64,000 bases of DNA. It comes from Falsirhodobacter sp. 20TX0035 (GTDB taxonomy: Bacteria > Pseudomonadota > Alphaproteobacteria > Rhodobacterales > Rhodobacteraceae). A program made the position numbers and the translations under genes. Positions 52,990 through 60,089 of the stretch are shown piece by piece. Within the stretch, counting starts at the first letter, position 1, and every line of letters begins with the position of its first letter. The DNA is taken from assembly GCF_028307215.1 (NCBI RefSeq), contig NZ_JAQMHV010000001.1, forward strand, positions 372,001 through 436,000. The letters are read 5' to 3'. The notes below the pieces were generated by a model. The model was not told the DNA's origin. It did no database searches and saw nothing but the letters and a program-made list of their open reading frames with translations.

Positions 52990-53557
52990 GGCGAAGCTCT
53001 TGATTCAGGGTGAAAAGGTCGTCCAGCGCCGACAGGATCTCGGTCACGGCGGCCGACGGGTCGATCCGCGTCTCGGCCGCGCCGCCCAGCACGCGGACGG
53101 TGCCGCGCGGGGCCTGCGGATCGACGTCGACGGTCAGGGGGAAGGTCGGGGCGGGCAGGTGGGGGCGCAGGGCGGCCAGATCCTCGGGGTGAAGCACAAG
53201 GCGGACCGGGCGTGCCGTGGCGGCGGCGGCCAGCGGGGCCACGGCCTCCGCCACCAGCGGGCCCAGCGCGGCCGAGGCCGCTTCGGGCAGCACGGCCCCA
53301 AGGATCTGGCGCAGCAGCGGGTCGAATTGCGCCAGCATCTCCTCCCGTGCACCGTTCCAAGCGAAGGCCATGTCCTGCAGGCTGCGCGACAGGGTTTCGG
53401 CCAGTTCCATGCCGGCGCGCTGCATCTGCGCCGCCTGATCCGCCTCGGCCTCGGCCCGGCCTTCGGCGCGGGCCAGCCGACGGATTTCCTCCAGCTCGGC
53501 CGCGTCGGTCAGAAGCACCTCGTTCTCGTCGAAGGATTCAAGCCGCAGGGGGATCAT
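52982..53557 (-). CDS. fliH: FliH-like flagellar export stator
   Basis: 191 residues. An acidic Ala/Glu-rich N-terminal helix (EIRRLARAEGRAEAEADQAAQMQRAGMELAETLSRSL) suggests the extended coiled coil of FliH, and the C-terminal half (PVRLVLHPEDLAALRPHLP ... RGTVRVLGGAAETRIDPSAAVTEIL) matches the FliH/YscL domain that regulates the FliI ATPase. fliI is not in the window. It overlaps fliF by 4 bp. The assignment rests on position and general pattern, as FliH sequences are poorly conserved. Confidence 0.8.
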   Translation of the reverse strand: MIPLRLESFDENEVLLTDAAELEEIRRLARAEGRAEAEADQAAQMQRAGMELAETLSRSLQDMAFAWNGAREEMLAQFDPLLRQILGAVLPEAASAALGPLVAEAVAPLAAAATARPVRLVLHPEDLAALRPHLPAPTFPLTVDVDPQAPRGTVRVLGGAAETRIDPSAAVTEILSALDDLFTLNQELRHG

Positions 53558-55065
53558 GCCCGTTCCTCCTTGTCCATCCAGCCGCGCAGGACCTCCACCG
53601 ATTCGACCTGCCGCGCCTCGATCAGGCGGCGCAGGCGGGCGACGGGATCGGGCGCCTCCTCCACGGCCTCGGCCTCGGCGATCTCGCCCTGCAGCGGGGC
53701 GGTGCCGGGCAGGGCCAGCAGCGGCGGCTCGATCGCCAGCGGTTCGGGGCGGCGCGTCAGGATCGGGCGAACCACGAACAGGCCCAGGATCAGCGCCACC
53801 AGCGCCAGCACCCCAATCTGCACGATCTGCATGAGGTTGAGGTTGCCCAGGGACGACAGCATCCCCGCCTCGGCCAGCGTGCCTTCGGGCGCGGCGCTGG
53901 CGTCGAACTGCAGGCTGCGCAGCGTCAGCGCGTCGCCCCGCTTTTCGTCCAGCCCCACGGCCGAGGCAACGAGGTCGCGCAGCGCCTGCATCTCTTCTTC
54001 CGGGCGCGGAGCCCAGCCGTCGTCGGTGCGCAGCCCGTCTACAAGGACGGCCACGCTGATCTTGCGAATGTCGCCCGGCTGGCGCAGCAGGTCGCGCTGC
54101 GTTTCCGACACCTCGTAATTCACCGTTTCCTGCGTTTCAGAGGTGTTGCTGCGCCCTTCCCCGCCTTCCTGCGCAGCGTCCCCGTCGGGCAGGTTCGACG
54201 CCACCGTGACCGCGCCCGAAGGCCGGGTGTCGCTGGACGTCTTTTCCGTGGTTTCCTGGCTTACGGGAACGCGGCCCTGCGGATCGAATCGCCGTTCCAC
54301 GATCTGCTCGCGCTCGGTTTCCAGCTCCACCGCGACCTCCACCACCGAATGGCCGGGGCCCACGCGGGCGGCCAGAAGGCGTTCGACGTTCTGGCGCAGC
54401 TGTTCGGCGCGGTCGGTGGCGGGGGGCGTGGCGTTGGTGTCGATCAGCCCGCGCTGGCTGTCGATGACAGCCACATCCTCCACCCGCATGCCGGACACGG
54501 CGCCTGCGACCAGCGACTGCACGGCCTTGGCCTGCGCAGGCGTCAGCCCCGCACGGCTGGCCGTCAGCGTCACGCTGGCGGTGGGCGTCATCTCGCGCCG
54601 GAACACCTGCCCGTTTTCGGCCGCGATGTGCACGCGGGCGGATTTCACCTCGGGCATGGCCAGGATCGTCCGGGCCAGCTCCCCTTCCTTGGCGCGCAGA
54701 TAGGCCGCGTCGAACATCTGCGACGTGGTGCCGAAGCCCGACAGTCCGTCCAGAATCTCATACCCTGCGGCGCCGGAATCGGGCAGGCCCTGGCTGGCCA
54801 GCATCATCCGCAGGCGGTCGCGTTCCGTCACGTCCACGCGGATCGAATCGCCTTCGATCACATAGGCGACGCCCTGCTGTTCCAGCGCGGTCACGACCTC
54901 CCCCGCCGATTGGGGATCAAGGCCGGAATAAAGAAGCCCCATCTCCGGCGTGGTGGCCACGCGCGACAGGATCAGGATCGCGGCGAACATCGCCAGGGTC
55001 GCCCCCACCACCACCGCCTTGCGTGCAAGGGTCATGGCCTTCCACAGGGACAGCACGTTCTGCAT
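53554..55065 (-). CDS. fliF: Flagellar MS-ring protein FliF
   Basis: 503 residues. TM1 is VVVGATLAMFAAILILSRV. The ring-building motifs follow: LLYSGLDPQSAGEVVTALEQQGVAYVIEGDSIRV, then EGELARTILAMPEVKSARVHIA and SRAGLTPAQAKAVQSLVAGAVSGM. TM2 lies near residue 420 (IVQIGVLALVALILGLFVV). The C-terminal ESVEVLRGWMDKE is the FliG-binding tail. No fliG lies between fliF and fliH. It leads the leftward operon fliF-fliH-fliN-fliP and diverges from fliL. Confidence 0.95.
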   Translation of the reverse strand: MQNVLSLWKAMTLARKAVVVGATLAMFAAILILSRVATTPEMGLLYSGLDPQSAGEVVTALEQQGVAYVIEGDSIRVDVTERDRLRMMLASQGLPDSGAAGYEILDGLSGFGTTSQMFDAAYLRAKEGELARTILAMPEVKSARVHIAAENGQVFRREMTPTASVTLTASRAGLTPAQAKAVQSLVAGAVSGMRVEDVAVIDSQRGLIDTNATPPATDRAEQLRQNVERLLAARVGPGHSVVEVAVELETEREQIVERRFDPQGRVPVSQETTEKTSSDTRPSGAVTVASNLPDGDAAQEGGEGRSNTSETQETVNYEVSETQRDLLRQPGDIRKISVAVLVDGLRTDDGWAPRPEEEMQALRDLVASAVGLDEKRGDALTLRSLQFDASAAPEGTLAEAGMLSSLGNLNLMQIVQIGVLALVALILGLFVVRPILTRRPEPLAIEPPLLALPGTAPLQGEIAEAEAVEEAPDPVARLRRLIEARQVESVEVLRGWMDKEERA

Positions 55066-55132
55066 GTCGCAACACCTTGTCTTTCAACGCCTTCATGGGC
55101 TTCTGCCCTTGGGCCTGTTTGCCGCATCGGCC

Positions 55133-55165
55133 TTAACAATCGGTTAGTGGAATGCCGCCTATAAC
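55133..55165 (+). promoter_or_regulatory. CtrA-type box and -10 element upstream of fliL
   Basis: TTAA (55133-55136), 7 bp, TTAG (55144-55147), then 12 bp and TATAAC (55160-55165). TTAA-N7-TTAA is the CtrA consensus in alphaproteobacteria, so the site has one mismatch. It would lie at about -39 to -25 from a start near 55172, the usual activating position. The same site could also act on the divergent fliF promoter. Confidence 0.6.
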
Positions 55166-55194
55166 CCCCTCGACGCAGAAAGGCGGAGACGAAG

Positions 55195-55662
55195 ATGGCG
55201 GATATCGCGGTTCAGCAGGACGCACCTGCGAAGCCTTCGCGCCTGCCCCTGATCCTGGGGGCGGTGCTGGCGCTGGTGCTGGGGGGCGGCGGCTTCTACG
55301 CCGCCTATTCGGGGCTTCTGACCCTGCCCGGCAAGCACGACGAATCGGTGGCCGAACTGCCGCCCGTGGCCTTTGTCGCGCTGGACCCGATGGTCGTGTC
55401 GCTGGGCCAGGCCGACAGCCGCCAGCACCTGCGCTTCGCCGCCCAGCTGGAGGTGGCGCCCGAACATCAGGCCGAGGTGGACCTGCTGAAGCCGCGCATC
55501 CTCGACGTGCTGAACGGCTACCTGCGCGCGGTATCGGTCAACGACCTCGACAACCCCGCGCATCTGGTGCGCCTGCGGGCGCAGATGCTGCGCCGCATCC
55601 AGATCGTGACCGGAGAGGGGCGCGTGCGCGACCTTCTTGTCACCGAATTCGTTCTGAACTGA
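55195..55662 (+). CDS. fliL: Flagellar basal-body protein FliL
   Basis: 155-residue single-pass membrane protein. A short cytoplasmic N-terminus, TM helix (LPLILGAVLALVLGGGGFYAAYSGLL) and periplasmic domain with LDPMVVSLGQADSRQHLRFAAQLEV and LKPRILDVLNGYLRAVSVNDL match FliL, which encircles stator units and affects torque. CGGAGACGAAG precedes the ATG. It begins the rightward flagellar operon that runs past the window edge. Confidence 0.93.
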   Translation: MADIAVQQDAPAKPSRLPLILGAVLALVLGGGGFYAAYSGLLTLPGKHDESVAELPPVAFVALDPMVVSLGQADSRQHLRFAAQLEVAPEHQAEVDLLKPRILDVLNGYLRAVSVNDLDNPAHLVRLRAQMLRRIQIVTGEGRVRDLLVTEFVLN

Positions 55663-55674
55663 AGGGGCGCGGCG

Positions 55675-55974
55675 ATGGACGTGATCGCAGACATCCTGCT
55701 GGCGGCCGGCGCGTTCGGGGCGGCCTTCTACTGCCACATCCTGGGGCGCCGGCTGCGCGCCTTCGCCCGGCTGGAAGGCGGCATGGGCGGCGCGATCGCC
55801 GTGCTGTCCCAGCAGGTCGACGACATGACGCGCACGCTGGCGGCAGCTCAGACCACCGCCGGCGATTCGGCCGACCGGCTGGAGGAGCGGGTGGCCCGGG
55901 CTGAGGCCGCGGCCAAGCGGCTGGAACTGCTTCTGGCCTCGCTGCACGACCTTCCGAAGGAGCCGGCGCAATGA
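55675..55974 (+). CDS. Small membrane coiled-coil protein of the flagellar operon
   Basis: 99 residues: one N-terminal helix (VIADILLAAGAFGAAFYCHILG), then an amphipathic coiled coil (AIAVLSQQVDDMTRTLAAAQTTAG, RLEERVARAEAAAKRLELLLASL). No named family recognised. GGGGCGCGGCG precedes the ATG and its stop overlaps the next start (ATGA), so it belongs firmly to the fliL operon. A structural or stator-related role is possible. Confidence 0.75.
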   Translation: MDVIADILLAAGAFGAAFYCHILGRRLRAFARLEGGMGGAIAVLSQQVDDMTRTLAAAQTTAGDSADRLEERVARAEAAAKRLELLLASLHDLPKEPAQ

Positions 55975-56528
55975 CCGGCGGCCGCGCCCTTGTCATCACG
56001 GCGCTGCTTCTGGCCTCGGCCGGGGCGATGCGGCTGGGATCGGGCGTGGGCTCGGCGCTCGCCCGGGTGCCGGACCCCACCCCGGCGGTCACGGCCGAAG
56101 CCACGCCCGCCATCTGCCCACCCCCGCCCGCCGCCTTGGTCGAAGCGCTGCGCCAGCGCGAGGCGCAGATCGTGACGCAGGAGGCCGCGCTGGCCGAACG
56201 TCGCGCCGCGCTGGATCTGGCGGCGCAGGCGATTGACGCACGTCTGGCCGAACTGTCCTCCGCCGAGGCGCGTCTGTCCGACACGCTGGCCCGCGCGGAT
56301 GGCGCGTCCGAAAACGACCTCGCGCGGCTGACCGCGGTCTACGAGGCGATGAAGCCCAAGGACGCCGCCGCGCTCTTCACGCAGATGGAGCCCGACTTCG
56401 CCGCGGGCTTCGTCGGCCGCATGAAACCCGAGGCTGCGGGCGCTGTCATGGCGGGCATGCCCTCGGACACCGCCTATGCCATCAGCCTCTTGCTGGCCGG
56501 GCGCAACGCACTTGTCCCGAAGGAATAG
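55971..56528 (+). CDS. MotE-like periplasmic flagellar protein (MgtE N-domain-like)
   Basis: 185 residues. Signal or anchor (ALVITALLLASAGAMRLG), coiled coil (LRQREAQIVTQEAALAERRAALDLAAQAIDARLAELSSAEARL), then YEAMKPKDAAALFTQMEPDFAAGFVGRMKPEAAGAVMAGMP, resembling the MgtE intracellular N-domain repeat found in MotE. In Sinorhizobium MotE stabilises MotC, a periplasmic motility protein. It lies 3 bp before motA, which fits a stator-assembly role. Assignment by motif and context. Confidence 0.82.
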   Translation: MTGGRALVITALLLASAGAMRLGSGVGSALARVPDPTPAVTAEATPAICPPPPAALVEALRQREAQIVTQEAALAERRAALDLAAQAIDARLAELSSAEARLSDTLARADGASENDLARLTAVYEAMKPKDAAALFTQMEPDFAAGFVGRMKPEAAGAVMAGMPSDTAYAISLLLAGRNALVPKE

Positions 56529-56531
56529 CGG

Positions 56532-57398
56532 ATGCTGGGTATTGTCGGAATCGCGGTGATCTTCGTGATGGTCTTCGGGGGCTACGTGGTCGCCGGGGGC
56601 AAGATGGGCGTCATCCTGCACTCCCTCCCCTATGAGATGGCGATGATCGGCGGGGCGGCCATCGGGGCGTTCCTCCTGGGCAACGACATGGCGACGGTGA
56701 GGGCCACGCTGCGCGACGTGAAGAAGGTGTTCAAGGGCGCCCACTGGAAGCCCGCCGACTATCAGGACCTGCTGTGCCTGCTGTTCGAACTGATCCGCAT
56801 CGCCCGCTCCAACCCCATCGCGCTGGAGGAGCATATCGAGAATCCTGCCAGCTCCACCGTCTTCGGGCGCTATCCGCGCATCCAGTCCGACCATGAGGCA
56901 GTGGACCTGATCTGCGACACGCTGCGCGCGGCCTCCATGAACTACGACGATCCCCATCAGGTGGAGGAGGTGCTGGAAAAGCGGATGGAGGCGAATGCCC
57001 ACCACGCCCAGATCACCAGCCACGCGCTTCAGACCATGGCCGACGCGCTGCCCGCTCTGGGCATCGTCGCAGCCGTGCTGGGGGTGATCAAGACCATGGG
57101 TTCCATCGATCAACCGCCGGAGATTCTGGGCGGCATGATCGGCGGCGCGCTGGTCGGCACCTTTCTGGGCGTGTTCCTGGCCTATGGCCTGGTCGGCCCC
57201 TTCGCCACCCGCCTGAAGACCGTGGCCGAGGAGGACGGCCATTTCTACGCCCTGATCCGCGAGGTTCTGGTGGCCAACCTGCACGCCCACCCGGCCAACA
57301 TCTGCATCGAGGTGGGCCGCCAGAACGCGCCCCACCATTTCCGCCCCGGTTTCAACGATCTGGACGCGGCCCTGCGCAGCTTGAAAGAGGCGGCATGA
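56532..57398 (+). CDS. motA: Flagellar stator protein MotA
   Basis: 288-residue proton-channel subunit of the motor. Four membrane helices: the first pair is residues 1-50 (LGIVGIAVIFVMVFGGYVVAGG, AMIGGAAIGAFLLGN) and the second pair is about 170-225 (LPALGIVAAVLGVIKTMG, LVGTFLGVFLAYGLVGPFA), with the conserved proline in ALPALGIVAAV. The cytoplasmic loop contains charged residues that contact FliG (RIARSNPIALEEHIENP). motB is not adjacent. The stop overlaps the next start. Confidence 0.95.
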   Translation: MLGIVGIAVIFVMVFGGYVVAGGKMGVILHSLPYEMAMIGGAAIGAFLLGNDMATVRATLRDVKKVFKGAHWKPADYQDLLCLLFELIRIARSNPIALEEHIENPASSTVFGRYPRIQSDHEAVDLICDTLRAASMNYDDPHQVEEVLEKRMEANAHHAQITSHALQTMADALPALGIVAAVLGVIKTMGSIDQPPEILGGMIGGALVGTFLGVFLAYGLVGPFATRLKTVAEEDGHFYALIREVLVANLHAHPANICIEVGRQNAPHHFRPGFNDLDAALRSLKEAA

Positions 57399-59371
57399 GA
57401 CATCTTCTGGCCGCCGCCTTCTGCCTGGCCGCCACGAGCGTCGCGGCGCAGACGGTCACCGTGCGATCGGGCGCGCATCCGGGATATTCCCGGCTGGCCT
57501 TCGATCTGCCGGTTCCGCGTCCGTGGCAGCTTGGGCGCGACGATGCGGGCTATGTCCTCAGCCTACCGCCGGGTGTGGACCTGAACCTGTCCCGCGTCTG
57601 GCCCGCCATCGGGCGCAACCGCATTGCCGGCCTGCGGACCGAAGGGGACCGCCTGCATCTTTCCCTTGGCTGCCGGACCTGCCACGCGATCGCGTTCGAA
57701 ACCGGGAACGGCACGCTCGTGATCGACGTGAAGGACGGCACACCCCCCTCCGGTTCCCGGTTCGAGGAACGGCTGGCCCTTGCGCCCCTGCGTCCGCGCG
57801 CCCGCCCGGATCGGCCGGACGGCCCCGCCCTCCCCCCCGTCGCCGGTTACGACTGGACGGAGATACCGCGCGTGCCGGTGGATGTCCCGATCTCCCCGGC
57901 GCTCGATCCCTTCCGCGACGCGGTGCTGCGGCAGCTGGCCGACGGCGCCGCCCGCGGCGTGGTGGAGATGGTGGAGACGCCTCCGCCCCGCCCCGCCTCC
58001 GGCCCCCTGCCCCCCCAGATGCGGATGGGGGAGGAGCCGGGCTTCATCGAGGATCCCGACGCGCCCCTGACGGCGGAAGGCCGGACCTGCATCGCCAACG
58101 ACCAGCTGGACCTCGCCTCCTGGGGGAACGAAATGCCGGTAGCGCAGGGCTTCGGCCCCGCCCGAGACGCGCTGGAGGGGGAGTTTGACGTTCCCGATCC
58201 GGACGCGGTGGAACGCGCGGTGCGCTACTACCTCTTCCTCGGCTTCGGAGCGGAAGCGCGGCAGCTGTCCGCGATCTACCCTATCGATGCCGAAGATCGC
58301 CGTTTGTTTGACGCCCTTGGCCGGATCATGGACAACGAACCGGTGACCGATCCCCTGCTGGAACCCATGGCCGGCTGCGACGGGGCGGCCGCGTTGTGGG
58401 GCATCCTGTCCCTTCCCCGCGCCCGGGTGGGGGAGCCGGAGAACGCGGGCGCCGCCCTTCAGGCCTTTGTGGCGCTGCCCCAGCATCTGCGCCGCAACCT
58501 CGCGCCGCAGCTGGTGGAACGGTTCACGCAGCGCGGCGACGTGACCTCCGCCGGGATCGCGCGCGATGCGGTGCTGCGGGCCGAGCCCGACCCGGATCCC
58601 GCCACCCGCCTTCTGGTGGCTCGCCAGGCCGAGGATGACGGCGCCAAGCTGGCCGCCATTGTGTCCGATGGCGGCCACAACGCGGACGAGGCGCTGATCG
58701 CCCTCGCCGACCGCCGCCTGACCGGGCGGGAGCCGTTGGACGAAGGCACGCTGGTCGCGATCCAGGCCCTGCTGAAAGAACGCACGGGCGGAGAGGAGGA
58801 GGCGCATCTGCGGCGTCTGGTGACGCTGGGCCTCGCCTCCCTGACCCGATTCGACGAGGCGTTCGCGGAACTGCGCAAGGCCCCGGACGCCGAGGCGGAG
58901 TTGTGGGACTGGCTGGCCCGCACGGGCGGCGAAGACACGCTTCTGCGCCACGCGGTCCTGCCGCAATCCGCCGTGCCCCCGGCCCTACCGCCCGCCACGC
59001 GCCTGACGCTGGCCGACCGGCTGACCGCGCTGGGCCTGCCCGATCCGGCGCTGCGCTGGCTGCCCGCCGATCCCGTGACGCCGCCGGAACGCCTGTCCGC
59101 CGCCCGCGCGCAAATGGCGCGCCGGGACGCGCGCGAGGCGCTGCGCCTGATCGCCGGACTGGACGGCGACGACGCGGAGGCGATCCGCACCGCCGCCGAG
59201 GCGCAGCTGTCGGACCCCGCCGCCCCCCGCGTGATCGAAGCGCAGGATCTTCTGGACGCGGCGCCCAACACCACCGCCGGCGCGCTGGCGCAGGGCCGCG
59301 CGCTGGTCACGGACGCCGCCGACGCCCGCGCCCGGATCGAGGCGCTGCTGAACGCGACGGCCCTGCAGTAA
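57395..59371 (+). CDS. Large secreted protein of the flagellar operon (AMIN-like plus helical repeats)
   Basis: 658 residues, coupled to motA by ATGA. A signal peptide (MRHLLAAAFCLAATSVAAQ) is followed by a beta-rich domain of about 100 residues (SRLAFDLPVP, GYVLSLPPGVDL, LHLSLGCRTCHAIAF, GTLVIDV) whose pattern recalls AMIN domains that bind peptidoglycan. After a Pro/Arg-rich linker (about 125-235) the remaining 400 residues are Ala/Leu-rich helical pairs, TPR-like. A role as periplasmic motility protein, analogous to rhizobial MotC, is a hypothesis from position and architecture. Confidence 0.8.
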   Translation: MRHLLAAAFCLAATSVAAQTVTVRSGAHPGYSRLAFDLPVPRPWQLGRDDAGYVLSLPPGVDLNLSRVWPAIGRNRIAGLRTEGDRLHLSLGCRTCHAIAFETGNGTLVIDVKDGTPPSGSRFEERLALAPLRPRARPDRPDGPALPPVAGYDWTEIPRVPVDVPISPALDPFRDAVLRQLADGAARGVVEMVETPPPRPASGPLPPQMRMGEEPGFIEDPDAPLTAEGRTCIANDQLDLASWGNEMPVAQGFGPARDALEGEFDVPDPDAVERAVRYYLFLGFGAEARQLSAIYPIDAEDRRLFDALGRIMDNEPVTDPLLEPMAGCDGAAALWGILSLPRARVGEPENAGAALQAFVALPQHLRRNLAPQLVERFTQRGDVTSAGIARDAVLRAEPDPDPATRLLVARQAEDDGAKLAAIVSDGGHNADEALIALADRRLTGREPLDEGTLVAIQALLKERTGGEEEAHLRRLVTLGLASLTRFDEAFAELRKAPDAEAELWDWLARTGGEDTLLRHAVLPQSAVPPALPPATRLTLADRLTALGLPDPALRWLPADPVTPPERLSAARAQMARRDAREALRLIAGLDGDDAEAIRTAAEAQLSDPAAPRVIEAQDLLDAAPNTTAGALAQGRALVTDAADARARIEALLNATALQ

Positions 59372-59434
59372 CCGGGCGGAAAGGATTCCCGCCCTAACCT
59401 GCCCCGGACAGCGGCAAAGCCGCGCGACGATTGG

Positions 59435-60088
59435 GTGAAACCCGTGAAGGCCTTGTGCTTCCTTGTGATGCTGCTGCTTCCGCAGGCCGCGCTGGCCGCG
59501 CGCGATCCGTCCATGCTGTGCGAACAGGCGGCCCAAGTCGCGTCACGCCGCGAAGGCGTGCCGCTGGACGTGATGCGCGCACTGACGCTGACGGAAACCG
59601 GCCACCGCCGCGACGGCGCGCTGCGCCCCTGGCCCTGGGCCATCAACCGCGCGGGCGAAGGCCACTGGTTCCAGACGGAAGCCGAGGCGCTGGCCTTCGC
59701 CACCTCCACCCTTGCCCAAGGTGCACGCAATTTCGACGTGGGATGCTTCCAGCTGAACCACCGCTGGCACGCCGACGGCTTTCCCAACCTGCGCATGATG
59801 TTCGACCCGGTGGAAAACGCGCTCTATGCCGCGCGCTTCCTGCGCCGCCAGTACGACCAGACGGGCGACTGGACGCGGGCCGCCGGGGCCTATCACTCGC
59901 TGACGCCGGAACACGCCACCCGCTACAGCGCCCGCTTCGCCCAGCTGCGTCAGGGATTGGGCGTCCCGCAGGAGGTGGCGCTGATCGAACCGCGCGTGAA
60001 CAACTTCCCCCTTCTGCGCGGCGGGCGCGGAAGTGCCGGATCGCTGGTGCCTGCCGGCGGCCTTGGCCTGCGCCTGATCGGAAACTGA
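59435..60088 (+). CDS. Lytic transglycosylase of the flagellar operon (SLT domain)
   Basis: 217 residues with a signal peptide (about 1-21, ending AALAA) and a soluble-lytic-transglycosylase fold: VPLDVMRALTLTETGHRRDGALRPWPWAIN, with the catalytic Glu in LTETG, then FDVGCFQLNHRWHADGF and AAGAYHS. It probably opens the peptidoglycan layer for rod passage, as SltF does in Rhodobacter. The start is GTG at 59435, with no strong ribosome site. It precedes flhA by 1 bp. Confidence 0.88.
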   Translation: MKPVKALCFLVMLLLPQAALAARDPSMLCEQAAQVASRREGVPLDVMRALTLTETGHRRDGALRPWPWAINRAGEGHWFQTEAEALAFATSTLAQGARNFDVGCFQLNHRWHADGFPNLRMMFDPVENALYAARFLRRQYDQTGDWTRAAGAYHSLTPEHATRYSARFAQLRQGLGVPQEVALIEPRVNNFPLLRGGRGSAGSLVPAGGLGLRLIGN

Positions 60089-60089
60089 G

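Noticed and set aside
59374-59394. Six-base-pair hairpin GGGCGG/CCGCCC before the SLT gene
   Set aside because: Short stem, no T-run, and it lies inside an operon; likely chance in GC-rich DNA.
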